From: Salipiger bermudensis
GTDB taxonomy: Bacteria; Pseudomonadota; Alphaproteobacteria; Rhodobacterales; Rhodobacteraceae
Reading direction: 5' to 3'
Length of the DNA: 64,000 nucleotides
NCBI RefSeq assembly: GCF_020171625.1
Contig: NZ_JAIUZY010000014.1
Coordinates: forward strand, 1 to 64,000
In this document: one piece after another, positions 35,707 to 44,310 of the stretch
Numbering within the stretch: position 1 is the stretch's first letter
How the letters are laid out: every line of letters begins with the position of its first letter
Notes under the pieces: model-generated
What the model saw: only the letters and a program-made list of their open reading frames with translations
What the model was told of the DNA's origin: nothing
The model's database searches: none
Translations under genes and position numbers: made by a program

Positions 35707-35913
35707 ATGGCTGTCCAACAGAACAAAGTATCCAAATCGCGCCGCAACAACCGCCGGGCGCACGACGCCCTCACTGCGGCGAACCCCAACGAGTGCGACA
35801 ACTGCGGTGAGCTCAAGCGCCCGCACCATGTCTGCCCGTCCTGCGGCCACTACGGTGAGCGCGAGGTCGTGGCCATGGCCGACGAAATCGAGCTGGACGA
35901 AGACGCAGCCTGA
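35707..35913 (+). CDS. rpmF: 50S ribosomal protein L32
   Basis: The 68-aa product starts [19 protein letters not shown] and has a four-Cys zinc-ribbon (CDNCGE...CPSCGHY), so it is a zinc-binding L32. It begins the rpmF-plsX-fabH block that ties ribosome synthesis to fatty acid synthesis. Confidence 0.97.
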   Translation: MAVQQNKVSKSRRNNRRAHDALTAANPNECDNCGELKRPHHVCPSCGHYGEREVVAMADEIELDEDAA

Positions 35914-35936
35914 AACCGTCTGAAGGCCAGTGCCGC

Positions 35937-37049
35937 ATGACCTCCGAACTGGATAACTCGCAGGCACGCGGACCGATCGTCCTATCCATCGACGCCATGG
36001 GCGGAGATCGCGGGCCGGCAACCATCGTTGCCGGCCTCGCCGCCTTTGCGCAGCGAAACAAGCAGGCGAACTTCATTCTGCACGGTCCCGCCGATCAGCT
36101 CACCCCGCTGGTCGAAAAGCGCAAGCTGGGCAAGCGGGTCGAGATCCGCGACGCGCAGGGTGTCGTCTCGATGGAGGACAAGCCGAGCCACGTGATGCGC
36201 AACGGGCAGGACACTTCGATGTGGTCCGCGCTCGATTCGGTGCGCAACGGCGAGGCGACGGTCGCGGTGTCCTGTGGCAATACCGGCGCGCTGATGCTGC
36301 TGTCGATGGTGCGCCTGCGCAAGCTGCCCGGCGTCAACCGTCCCGCCATTGCCGTGCTCTGGCCGTCAAAGAACCCGCAGGGGTTCAACGTCATGCTCGA
36401 CGTCGGCGCCGACATCCGCGCCGATGCCGACGACCTTCTGAAATACGCCCTCATGGGTGCCTCCTACGCGCGCAACGGGCTGTCGCTCGAGCGTCCGCGC
36501 GTGGGCCTGCTCAACGTGGGCACCGAGGAGCACAAGGGCCGCCCCGAGCTCAAGCAGGCGCATGAGCTGATTTCGCAGGCCGCCGAGAGCAACAATTTCG
36601 AATTCGTCGGCTTCGCCGAAGGCGGCGACATTCCCGGCGACCGCTGCGACGTGGTTGTCACCGACGGCTTCACCGGCAATATCGCGCTCAAGACCGGCGA
36701 AGGCACCGCCTCGCTGATCGGACAGTTCCTGCGCGAGGCGTTCGCCTACTCGCCGCTGTCGCGCGTGGCCGCCCTGCTTGCCCTGACCTCGCTCAAACGG
36801 CTTCAGGCCCGCATCGACCCGCGCCGCAAGAACGGCGGCGTGTTCCTCGGTCTCAACGGCACCGTCGTGAAGAGTCACGGCGCCGCCGACGCGACCGGTG
36901 TGGCAGCCGCCGTCGAACTGGCCTACGATCTGGCGCAATCGGGCTTTGGCGACCGACTCGCCGCCCGCATCGCATCGGCGGCGAGCAGCGCCGAAGAGAG
37001 CGCCGCCAAAGCTGGCGCCGAGCAGGAAAAAGACGGAACGAATCCATGA
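35937..37049 (+). CDS. plsX: Phosphate acyltransferase PlsX
   Basis: PlsX converts acyl-ACP to acyl-phosphate, the donor for glycerol-3-phosphate acylation by PlsY. The 370-aa product has VLSIDAMGGDRGP at its N terminus, VSCGNTGALM and VVVTDGFTGNIALKTGEG. A 10-15 residue leader precedes the conserved start. The stop overlaps fabH by 4 nt (ATGA). Confidence 0.96.
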   Translation: MTSELDNSQARGPIVLSIDAMGGDRGPATIVAGLAAFAQRNKQANFILHGPADQLTPLVEKRKLGKRVEIRDAQGVVSMEDKPSHVMRNGQDTSMWSALDSVRNGEATVAVSCGNTGALMLLSMVRLRKLPGVNRPAIAVLWPSKNPQGFNVMLDVGADIRADADDLLKYALMGASYARNGLSLERPRVGLLNVGTEEHKGRPELKQAHELISQAAESNNFEFVGFAEGGDIPGDRCDVVVTDGFTGNIALKTGEGTASLIGQFLREAFAYSPLSRVAALLALTSLKRLQARIDPRRKNGGVFLGLNGTVVKSHGAADATGVAAAVELAYDLAQSGFGDRLAARIASAASSAEESAAKAGAEQEKDGTNP

Positions 37050-38017
37050 CCATACGCGCGCAGGTGGCGGGGATCGGGCATTATCTGCCCGAGCGCATTG
37101 TCCCCAATGCCGAGTTCGAAAAGACCCTCGACACGTCGGATGAATGGATTCGGACACGGTCGGGGATCGAGCGCCGTCACTTCGCCGCCGACGGCCAGAC
37201 CACCTCGGACCTCGCCAGCCGCGCCGCTCAGGCCGCGCTGGCCGATGCCGGGCTGGAGGCCTCTGATATCGACGCGCTGATCGTCGCCACGTCGACGCCG
37301 GACCTGACCTTCCCCTCCGTCGCCACCATGGTGCAGGCCAAGCTGGCGATGCAGACCGGCTTTGCCTTCGACGTGCAGGCGGTCTGCGCCGGCTTCGTCT
37401 ACGCGCTCACCAACGCCAATGCGCTGATCACGTCGGGCACGGCCCGCCGGGTGATGGTGATCGGTGCCGAGACCTTCTCGCGCATCCTCGACTGGCAAGA
37501 CCGCTCCACCTGCGTGCTCTTCGGCGACGGCGCCGGTGCGCTGATCCTCGAGGCGCAGGAGACCGCCGGCACCTCGGACGATCGCGGCATCCTCGCCGTC
37601 GACCTGCATTCCGACGGCCGCTACCGCGACCTTCTCTATGTCGATGGCGGCGTCAGCACCAATTCGATCGGCCATCTGCGCATGGAGGGCAAAGAAGTCT
37701 TCCGCCACGCGGTGAGCAAGCTCGCCGCCACCGCCGAAGCCGCCCTCGGCAAGGCCGGGCTCGACGCCTCCGATATCGACTGGGTGGTCCCGCACCAGGC
37801 CAACATCCGCATCATCGCCGGCACCGCCAAGAAGCTTGGCCTGCCGATGGAGAAGGTCGTGGTGACGGTTCAGGATCACGGCAACACCTCTGCCGCCTCG
37901 ATCCCGCTGGCGCTGTCGGTCGCGAATTCCGAGGGTAAGTTCAAGCCGGGCGATCTGCTGATCACCGAGGCGATCGGCGGCGGCCTCGCCTGGGGTGCCG
38001 TGGCGCTGCGCTGGTAG
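37046..38017 (+). CDS. fabH: 3-oxoacyl-[acyl-carrier-protein] synthase III
   Basis: FabH condenses acetyl-CoA with malonyl-ACP to start fatty acid synthesis. The 323-aa product has the full catalytic triad: Cys in VQAVCAGFVYAL, His in VVPHQANIRI and Asn in DHGNTSAAS. The family motif EWIRTRSGIERRH lies near residue 33. It overlaps plsX. Confidence 0.97.
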   Translation: MTIRAQVAGIGHYLPERIVPNAEFEKTLDTSDEWIRTRSGIERRHFAADGQTTSDLASRAAQAALADAGLEASDIDALIVATSTPDLTFPSVATMVQAKLAMQTGFAFDVQAVCAGFVYALTNANALITSGTARRVMVIGAETFSRILDWQDRSTCVLFGDGAGALILEAQETAGTSDDRGILAVDLHSDGRYRDLLYVDGGVSTNSIGHLRMEGKEVFRHAVSKLAATAEAALGKAGLDASDIDWVVPHQANIRIIAGTAKKLGLPMEKVVVTVQDHGNTSAASIPLALSVANSEGKFKPGDLLITEAIGGGLAWGAVALRW

Positions 38018-38070
38018 GCATGATTTCACGCTCTTTTCACGTCTGACACCGCGCTTTCAAGTGCTTGATA

Positions 38071-38099
38071 TTGACTCGGAAATTTCCCGCCCCCATGCT
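38071..38099 (+). promoter_or_regulatory. Candidate promoter for ihfA-merR
   Basis: TTGACT (38071-38076), a 17-nt spacer and CATGCT (38094-38099) lie 23 bases ahead of the ihfA start, in an AT-richer gap after fabH. Confidence 0.4.
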
Positions 38100-38122
38100 T
38101 GGGCGAAACCGGGAGGGATGGG

Positions 38123-38425
38123 ATGAGCGAAAAGACCCTAACGCGCATGGACCTGAGCGAAGCGGTGTTCCGCGAGGTCGGCCTGTCGCGGAACGAGAGC
38201 GCCGAGCTCGTGGAATCGGTGCTCCAGCACATGTCCGACGCGCTGGTGCGCGGCGAACAGGTGAAGATTTCGTCCTTTGGCACCTTCTCGGTGCGGGACA
38301 AGGCGGCGCGCGTGGGCCGCAACCCGAAGACCGGCGAAGAGGTGCCGATCCAGCCGCGCCGCGTGCTGACCTTCCGGCCCTCGCACCTGATGAAAGAGCA
38401 GGTCGCCGAAGGCAACAAGAGGTAA
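38123..38425 (+). CDS. ihfA: Integration host factor subunit alpha
   Basis: The 100-aa DNA-bending protein has the HU/IHF fold. [29 protein letters not shown] carries the Pro-bearing DNA-binding arm. The N terminus [15 protein letters not shown] matches IhfA. A longer frame begins at 38099, but the ATG at 38123 matches the family and follows GGGAGGG. Confidence 0.95.
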   Translation: MSEKTLTRMDLSEAVFREVGLSRNESAELVESVLQHMSDALVRGEQVKISSFGTFSVRDKAARVGRNPKTGEEVPIQPRRVLTFRPSHLMKEQVAEGNKR

Positions 38426-38431
38426 GACCGC

Positions 38432-39646
38432 ATGAGCAAGTCCCGCGACGCGTTCCGCACCATCAGTGAGGTCGCGGACCTTCTCGACACGCCCGCGCAT
38501 GTCCTGCGGTTCTGGGAAAGCAAGTTCACGCAGGTGAAGCCGGTCAAGCGCGCCGGCGGGCGGCGCTATTACCGCCCTGCCGACATCTCGCTGCTCTCCG
38601 GCATCCGGACTTTGCTCTACGACGACGGCCTGACCATCAAGGGCGTGCAGAAGGTGCTGCGCGAACAGGGGGTCAAACACGTCGCCGCCCTCGCCCCGCT
38701 GCAGCTTGACGAACCCGAAGAGACCGACGCCGACGCCATCGAGGACGCCCCCTTCATCGAGGCGCAGGCCGAGAGCGGCACGGTTCTGCCCTTCGCGCCG
38801 ATGACCGCCCCGCGGGGCGCCGAGGCGCCGGTTGCTGCGGTCACTCCACAGGGCGAACTTGCGCAATCGCCGCAGACGGCCACTTCTGAGGCCGACGAGC
38901 CTGCGGTGCCGGTGGCAGAGGCTGAAGCGCCGATGCCCGACGCCGAGGCGCCGGCGGCTGAGGCTGAGGCTGAGGCTGAGGCTGAGATGGTGGCGGATAT
39001 CATCGTCGAAACCGAGGCCGAGCCCCACGAAGAACCTTACACCGACGTCCACGGTACCGAGCACGTCGAGGCGACGGCAGAGAGGTCGCCCGAGAGTTCT
39101 CTTTCCGAAACGCCGAGCGCCCCCTTCGCCGAAATGGCCGAAGACGGCCCGACGATCGCCGAACAGGATGGCCCGGTGCCGGATTTCCTCGCGCATTCGC
39201 TTGAGGATCGGCAGGCGGATGCCGCCTCCACCCCGACCGAGCCGTCCGACGACGAGACCCGCGCGCCCGATGAGGCCACCCCAACGTTCGACACCCTGCC
39301 CGAGCAGCCTTACGGCGCACATCCAGAGCCGAACGCCGAGCCCGCCGAGGCGCCGGAGGCGCCCGTGATGGCGCAAGATGCGCCCGCGGCCTTCGATGCG
39401 CCGCAGGACTCGCCCGCCGATCCCGTGGAAACCGACGCAACCGCCCCAGCCGAGGCGCCTGAGCCCGTCAGCCGTGCGCTGCCGGATCTCCCCGATCTCG
39501 CGGCCCTGCCCGTCCCACCGGCCGGGGCGCTGCGCCATATCGCCCGGCTCGACCGGCTCGGGGTCGCCGAGGCACAAGCGCTTGCAGCTCCGGTTGCGGC
39601 GCTGCGCGATTGGCTCGCGCGCTCGGACAACCCCGCGCGACAGTGA
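38432..39646 (+). CDS. MerR-family regulator with long acidic tail
   Basis: Residues 1-80 form a MerR-type winged helix domain ([25 protein letters not shown]...[11 protein letters not shown]). About 270 residues of low-complexity Glu/Ala/Pro sequence follow, including an Ala-Glu dipeptide run. A short ordered C terminus ends it ([23 protein letters not shown]). The conserved place after ihfA is typical for Rhodobacterales. It lacks the Cys residues of metal-sensing MerR. Its targets are unknown. Confidence 0.85.
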   Translation: MSKSRDAFRTISEVADLLDTPAHVLRFWESKFTQVKPVKRAGGRRYYRPADISLLSGIRTLLYDDGLTIKGVQKVLREQGVKHVAALAPLQLDEPEETDADAIEDAPFIEAQAESGTVLPFAPMTAPRGAEAPVAAVTPQGELAQSPQTATSEADEPAVPVAEAEAPMPDAEAPAAEAEAEAEAEMVADIIVETEAEPHEEPYTDVHGTEHVEATAERSPESSLSETPSAPFAEMAEDGPTIAEQDGPVPDFLAHSLEDRQADAASTPTEPSDDETRAPDEATPTFDTLPEQPYGAHPEPNAEPAEAPEAPVMAQDAPAAFDAPQDSPADPVETDATAPAEAPEPVSRALPDLPDLAALPVPPAGALRHIARLDRLGVAEAQALAAPVAALRDWLARSDNPARQ

Positions 39647-39721
39647 TCGCAGGGCGCGCCGATTTTCCTGCAGAATCGACTTGCCCCTGCCGTCAAAACC
39701 GGTATGAACCGCACACCAAGT

Positions 39722-39798
39722 CGGGCTATGGCGCAGCCTGGTAGCGCGTCCGTCTGGGGGACGGAAGGTCGCAGGTTCGAGTCCTGCTAGCCCGACCA
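39722..39798 (+). tRNA. tRNA-Pro (anticodon GGG)
   Basis: The 77-nt gene starts CGGGCTA and ends TAGCCCGACCA with encoded CCA. The D-arm is GCGCAGCCTGGTAGCGC, the anticodon loop CTGGGGG gives GGG (reads CCC/CCT), and the T-arm is GCAGGTTCGAGTCCTGC. Both arms pair well. Confidence 0.95.
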
Positions 39799-39917
39799 AA
39801 ATACCCCGCACAGAACCCCGTGTGTTCCAAGGCCTTGCGGCCTCGGGCGGCGGGTTTTTGTCGTTCCCTCGCCCGCCCCGGCTTGCTAAGGACAGCAAAC
39901 GCAACGAGGGGACAGGC

Positions 39918-40994
39918 ATGACCGGGGTGCTCGCCAGCCAGCAGATCGAAACCATGATCGCCGAGGGTGCGATCCGCCTGTCGCAGCCGATGGCCGAGGG
40001 GCAGATCCAGCCCGCCAGCCTCGATCTGCGGCTCGGCACGGAGGCGATCCGGGTGCGGGCCTCGTTCCTTGCCGGTGGAGGCCGCAGCGTGGCCGACCGG
40101 CTGGCGGAGTTCGAGATGCACCGGGTCGACCTCACCGCCGGCGCGGTGCTGGAGAAAGGCTGCGTCTACGTCGTTCCGCTGCTCGAAGACCTGTCGCTGC
40201 CCGAGGGCGTCAACGCGGTGGCCAACGCCAAAAGCTCCACCGGGCGGCTCGACCTGCTGACCCGCACCATCACCGACGGCGGCACCGAGTTCGACCGCGT
40301 GAGCGCCGGCTACACCGGTCCGCTCTATGCCGAGATCTGCCCGCGCAGCTTCTCGGTCCTGGCGCGCACGGGGATGCGGCTGAACCAGATCCGCTTCCGC
40401 AACGGCCAGTCGGTGCTCGACGATGCCGAACTCACCGCCCTTCACGCCAGCGACACGCTGGTGACCGGCGGCCCGGCCGTGATCCGCGAGGGGCTCGGCT
40501 TTTCCGTCGACTTGAAGCCGCAGGATGGCACGCTGGTCGGATGGCGCGCCAAGCCGCATACCGGACTGATCGATCTGGATCTGCTGGGCCATTACGATCC
40601 CGCCGATTTCTGGGACCCGCTTCATTCCGATCGGGGTCAGCTGATCCTCGATCCCGATGCCTTCTACATCCTCGTCAGCCGAGAGGCCGTGCATATCCCG
40701 CCCGCCTATGCCGCCGAGATGGCACCCTATCTTGCGATGGTGGGCGAGTTCCGGGTGCACTATGCCGGCTTCTTCGATCCCGGCTTCGGCCATGCGGGCG
40801 CCGGTGGCACCGGTTCACGCGGGGTGCTCGAGGTGCGCTGCCACGAGGCGCCCTTCGTGCTCGAGCATGGGCAGGTGGTGGGCCGTCTGGTTTATGAGCG
40901 CATGGATGAGCTGCCCGAGCAACTCTACGGCGCCGGCATCGCCTCGAATTACCAGGGCCAGGGTCTGAAGCTCTCGAAGCACTTCCGCGCCTGA
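39918..40994 (+). CDS. dcd: dCTP deaminase (two-domain alphaproteobacterial form)
   Basis: Dcd deaminates dCTP to dUTP for thymidylate synthesis. The 358-aa product is nearly twice the E. coli length (193 aa) and seems to hold two trimeric-dUTPase-like folds. The first (about 1-180) has IQPASLDLRLG and ANAKSSTGRLDLLTRTITDGG. The second (about 190-358) has GLIDLDLLGHYDPADFWDPL, PYLAMVGEFRVHYAGFFDPGFG and CHEAPFVLEHGQVVGRLVYERM. The start at 39918 follows GAGGGGACAGGC. It is downstream of tRNA-Pro. Confidence 0.9.
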   Translation: MTGVLASQQIETMIAEGAIRLSQPMAEGQIQPASLDLRLGTEAIRVRASFLAGGGRSVADRLAEFEMHRVDLTAGAVLEKGCVYVVPLLEDLSLPEGVNAVANAKSSTGRLDLLTRTITDGGTEFDRVSAGYTGPLYAEICPRSFSVLARTGMRLNQIRFRNGQSVLDDAELTALHASDTLVTGGPAVIREGLGFSVDLKPQDGTLVGWRAKPHTGLIDLDLLGHYDPADFWDPLHSDRGQLILDPDAFYILVSREAVHIPPAYAAEMAPYLAMVGEFRVHYAGFFDPGFGHAGAGGTGSRGVLEVRCHEAPFVLEHGQVVGRLVYERMDELPEQLYGAGIASNYQGQGLKLSKHFRA

Positions 40995-41138
40995 CCGCGC
41001 CGTCGGCGGCCCCCGCACAGGGATGACCGGTAGGCAGGCCGGGCCTCACCGTTGCCCTCGGAAGGCGGCTCAACGGCGCGCGCGGCAGGCTTTTTCCAAA
41101 CACGCCTCGCCCGAGAGCAAACCTTCGCGCTACGCGCG

Positions 41139-41261
41139 CCAGAACCACGCGGTTTAAGCAGACCCGAATGCCCCGCGCACCAGAACCACGCGGTTAGAGC
41201 GAGCGCTTAGGCCACGCGCGCCAGAACCACGCGGTTGCAGCCCGCGCGTTCGGCTTCGCGC
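41139..41261. repeat. Three-copy 41-bp tandem repeat at the GGDEF-like gene end
   Basis: CCAGAACCACGCGGTT recurs at 41139, 41180 and 41221, exactly 41 bp apart. The bases between are partly conserved. The third copy is inside the 3' end of the GGDEF-like gene (it encodes NRVVLARV on the minus strand). The other two lie beyond the stop, so they look like duplications of the gene end. Confidence 0.8.
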
Positions 41262-42538
41262 AGGGCACCCTGTGCACGGGTGAGCGCCGGACCGAAGGCC
41301 GTGTCGCCACGGCGCGAACAGGCGGCGCCCACCGAGATCGTCACCCCGGGAAGGCTGTGTTCGAGCCCGCGCGCCGCGCTCAGCAGGTGTGCGGCGCGAG
41401 GCTCGATTTCGTCGCCGGACATGTTGCGGATCAGGATCGTCAGACTCTCATCCGTGCCCAGCGTCAGCACCTCCTCCGGGCGCAGCACATCCCGCAGGCG
41501 GGCGGCCAGCTTCGTCAGCGTCGAGACCCGCGGCTCAGGGCCCGTCCCGTCCCGCTCACCCTCGGCGCTTTCGAATCCGACCAGAACGACCCCGACCGGG
41601 GCGGTCGCGCCGAAGGTCGCCATGAAGAGCCGCGCCATTTCCGGGCCGTATAGGCCGCTCTCCGGATCGCGCAGCAGCGCTTGCGCCACCGCGCCGCGGC
41701 GATGCGCAAAGAGCTTGCGGCGCGATTCCGCCAGCATGGCGAGGTAAAGCACCAGCATGAACACGCCCACTGACGAGAGCACCATGACGAAGAACATGGT
41801 CAGAGAATGGAACGCCGGTTCGACGAACCTCAGAATGACGCCGCAAACCGCCAGCCAGCCGACCCAGAGCAGCAGCAGGCGGCGGGCCGCCCGACCTACC
41901 GGCGTGTTGCCTATGGTCGACCGCAGCAGCGGTCGTCGCATAAAGCGCAGCATCCCGGCGGTGCCAAGCGCCAGCAGCATGACGCTTGTGGGCAAGGACA
42001 TGGCACCGAACATCAGCGGCTCGGCGAACAGATAGCCGCACAGGCCAAGGAACGGCAGCGCCATCGCCATCATCGTGAGCCCGAACGGCGCCTCGCGCAG
42101 ACGCCCGAAGCAAAGCTGGCCGAGCGCAAGCAGGATGAACGACAGCGCCGTGTTCACCCCCATTTCGCCGGCACCGATCCTGATGCTCTGTACGTGAAGC
42201 ACCTGCGCCCCGACGGCGACGGCAATGACCATGCCCCAGAGCGCCGCCTCAAGCCGTGTCACCGTGCGCAGCGGCGTCTGCATCGAGGTCGCCGCGAGCG
42301 CCAGCATCGTGGCGAACACGGTCGGGATCGAGAAGACGGAGACGCCGACCGGGGCGTAGAGGCCGGGAATGGCGTAAACATGCCCCTCGATCGCCATGAG
42401 GCAGAGGAACGCCACGACGCTGAGCGAAGCCCATCGCAGCCAGACCACTCCGCGCAGGGTCGTGTGGGTCGCCGGGATGGCGCTGGCCCGGGTGCTTCCA
42501 CGCTGGAAGGTGAAGACGGAGGACCGGACAACTGACAT
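41207..42538 (-). CDS. Membrane protein with degenerate GGDEF domain
   Basis: The 443-aa protein has about eight hydrophobic helices (residues 30-280). A cytoplasmic GGDEF-type domain follows (about 290-443; SGLYGPEMARLFMATFG, GVVLVGFE, VTISVGAACSRRGD). The active loop that should read GGDEF reads GTDES, so diguanylate cyclase activity is unlikely. It may bind c-di-GMP/GTP or act by protein contacts. I chose the ATG at 42538; an in-frame ATG at 42568 is possible. The gene end is part of a 41-bp tandem repeat. Confidence 0.8.
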   Translation of the reverse strand: MSVVRSSVFTFQRGSTRASAIPATHTTLRGVVWLRWASLSVVAFLCLMAIEGHVYAIPGLYAPVGVSVFSIPTVFATMLALAATSMQTPLRTVTRLEAALWGMVIAVAVGAQVLHVQSIRIGAGEMGVNTALSFILLALGQLCFGRLREAPFGLTMMAMALPFLGLCGYLFAEPLMFGAMSLPTSVMLLALGTAGMLRFMRRPLLRSTIGNTPVGRAARRLLLLWVGWLAVCGVILRFVEPAFHSLTMFFVMVLSSVGVFMLVLYLAMLAESRRKLFAHRRGAVAQALLRDPESGLYGPEMARLFMATFGATAPVGVVLVGFESAEGERDGTGPEPRVSTLTKLAARLRDVLRPEEVLTLGTDESLTILIRNMSGDEIEPRAAHLLSAARGLEHSLPGVTISVGAACSRRGDTAFGPALTRAQGALREAERAGCNRVVLARVA

Positions 42539-42767
42539 GGTTTCATGCTCCCGTAAGGCGTTTGGCATTCCCCGCGTGGAACCGCGAATGGCAACCATAC
42601 CGCCAACGGCATTGAGCAATCGTGAAAGAAACCGCTCGTATTGCGCCGATCCGATCACGGAGGGATGAGCCGCCTGCGCCGCCGCCCCGCGTCGCAAAAC
42701 GCGCCCAAGGCCGCACCTGCCCCTTCACCAAAAGACAGTGGCCGGCACGCCGCGCAGCCCCCCCGCG

Positions 42768-43517
42768 TCAGTCCTCGAACAGCTCGCTCTGACCGGGCGC
42801 CTCGTCTTCGTCCTCGTCCGCGTCGCTGTTTCCCGGCAGCGGGATGGTCCCCAGCGGCGGGCGGTTGTCGAGCAGGCCGGCGGCGCGCAGCTCTTTCAGC
42901 CCCGGCAGGTCGCGGGCGCTTTCGAGGCCGAACTGGTCGAGGAACTCCTGCGTCACCACGAAGGTGATCGGGCGGCCCGGCGTCATCTTGCGACGGCCAA
43001 ACCGGATCCACTCCATCTCGAGCAGCTGGTCGACGGTGCCGCGCGACACGCTGACCCCGCGGATCTCCTCGATCTCGGCGCGGGTGACCGGCTGGTGATA
43101 GGCGACGATCGCCAGCGTCTCGATCGCGGCACGGCTGAGCTTGCGGGTCTCGACCGTCTCCTTCTGCATCAGGAAGCCAAGGTCCGGCGCCGTGCGGATC
43201 GCCCAGGCATCGCCCACGCGCACGACCCGCACGCCGCGGCCCTCGTAATGCCGGCGCAGCTGCACCAGCGCCTCGGCCGGATCGGAGCCATGCGGCATCC
43301 GCGCCTCGAGCTCCCGTACCGTCACCGGCTCGGCGGAGGCGAAGAGGATCGCCTCGACCATGCGCTCCTGCTCGGCCATCGCCGGGGCTTCGAACAGGGT
43401 CTCGCGCGGCTTGGCGGCAGTGTCATCGCGCACGCCGTCCGAGGCCTCGGGCGCCGCGCCGTTCGGCTCTTCGTCGGCGTCCGGAGCGCCGCTTTCCTTG
43501 GCGTCAGTCTCGGTCAT
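42768..43517 (-). CDS. scpB: Segregation and condensation protein B
   Basis: ScpB is the winged-helix partner (kite) in the SMC-ScpAB condensin. The 249-aa product has MVEAILFASAEPVTVRELEARM, AAIETLAIVAYHQPVTRAEIEEIRGVSVSRG and RPITFVVTQEFLDQFGL, with acidic extensions at both ends. The start at 43517 overlaps scpA by 14 nt. Confidence 0.93.
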   Translation of the reverse strand: MTETDAKESGAPDADEEPNGAAPEASDGVRDDTAAKPRETLFEAPAMAEQERMVEAILFASAEPVTVRELEARMPHGSDPAEALVQLRRHYEGRGVRVVRVGDAWAIRTAPDLGFLMQKETVETRKLSRAAIETLAIVAYHQPVTRAEIEEIRGVSVSRGTVDQLLEMEWIRFGRRKMTPGRPITFVVTQEFLDQFGLESARDLPGLKELRAAGLLDNRPPLGTIPLPGNSDADEDEDEAPGQSELFED

Positions 43518-44310
43518 GGCGGCTCTCCCGTTTGCGCAGCTGGATCGGCGCGAAGGTCTCGGATTGGCGGATCTCGGCATGGCCTTCCTTCACCAGCTCG
43601 AGCGAGGCGGCGAAGGTGGCGGCGGTGGCCGAGCGCCACTTGACCGGATCGACCTCCCAGCCGTCGGGAAGCCAGGAGGAGATATCGGTCCATTGCCCGG
43701 CGAAGCCCAGCAGCCCGCGCATCCGGTCGAGCGCCTGCTCCATGGTGTAGACGCTCTCGCGGTCCATCACGAAGGGGCGGAACTCGTCCAGGGTGCGGAT
43801 CCTTGCATAGCCCTGCATCAGGTCCATCAGCGTCGCCGTGTAGTGCACGCGGCGCACGCGCTCCATGTCCTCGGGCAGCCCACGGGCGAAGAAATCCCGC
43901 CCCAGCCTGTCGCGCGCCATCAGCCGCGCGGCGGCGTCGCGCATCGCCTGCAGCCGTTCGAGCTGGAACGCCAGATGCGCCGCCAGTTCCTCGCCCGAGG
44001 GGCCCTCGTCGGTGGGATCGGGCGGCAGCAACAGGCGCGATTTCAGGAAGGCGAGCCAGGCCGCCATGACGAGATAGTCGGCGGCCAGCTCGATGCGCAG
44101 CGCCTTGGCGCGGTCGACGAAGGCCAGATACTGCCGCGCCAGTTCGAGCACCGAGATCTTGCGCAGGTCGACCTTCTGGGTGCGCGACAGCGTCAGCAGC
44201 AAGTCCAGCGGCCCCTCGAAGCCGTCGACATCGACGATCAGCGCCTCGGCGGCAAGCCGCTCGGCGACGCTCAGCGTCTCGACGTTGGTGTCAAAATCCT
44301 CGTCTGACAT
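43504..44310 (-). CDS. scpA: Segregation and condensation protein A
   Basis: ScpA is the kleisin that bridges SMC heads and binds ScpB. The 268-aa product has the N-terminal kleisin signature FEGPLDLLLTLSRTQKVDLRKISVLELARQYL (quoted region residues 32-63 in part) and the C-terminal winged helix (FAASLELVKEGHAEIRQSETFAPI). Its ATG shares one base with the nagZ stop. Confidence 0.93.
   Translation of the reverse strand: MSDEDFDTNVETLSVAERLAAEALIVDVDGFEGPLDLLLTLSRTQKVDLRKISVLELARQYLAFVDRAKALRIELAADYLVMAAWLAFLKSRLLLPPDPTDEGPSGEELAAHLAFQLERLQAMRDAAARLMARDRLGRDFFARGLPEDMERVRRVHYTATLMDLMQGYARIRTLDEFRPFVMDRESVYTMEQALDRMRGLLGFAGQWTDISSWLPDGWEVDPVKWRSATAATFAASLELVKEGHAEIRQSETFAPIQLRKRESRHDRD

Noticed and set aside
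38138-40135. 665-codon minus-strand open frame opposite ihfA-merR
   Set aside because: It is a shadow of high-GC codons on the real plus-strand genes and crosses tRNA-Pro. The product is Arg/Gly/His-rich with no family signature.
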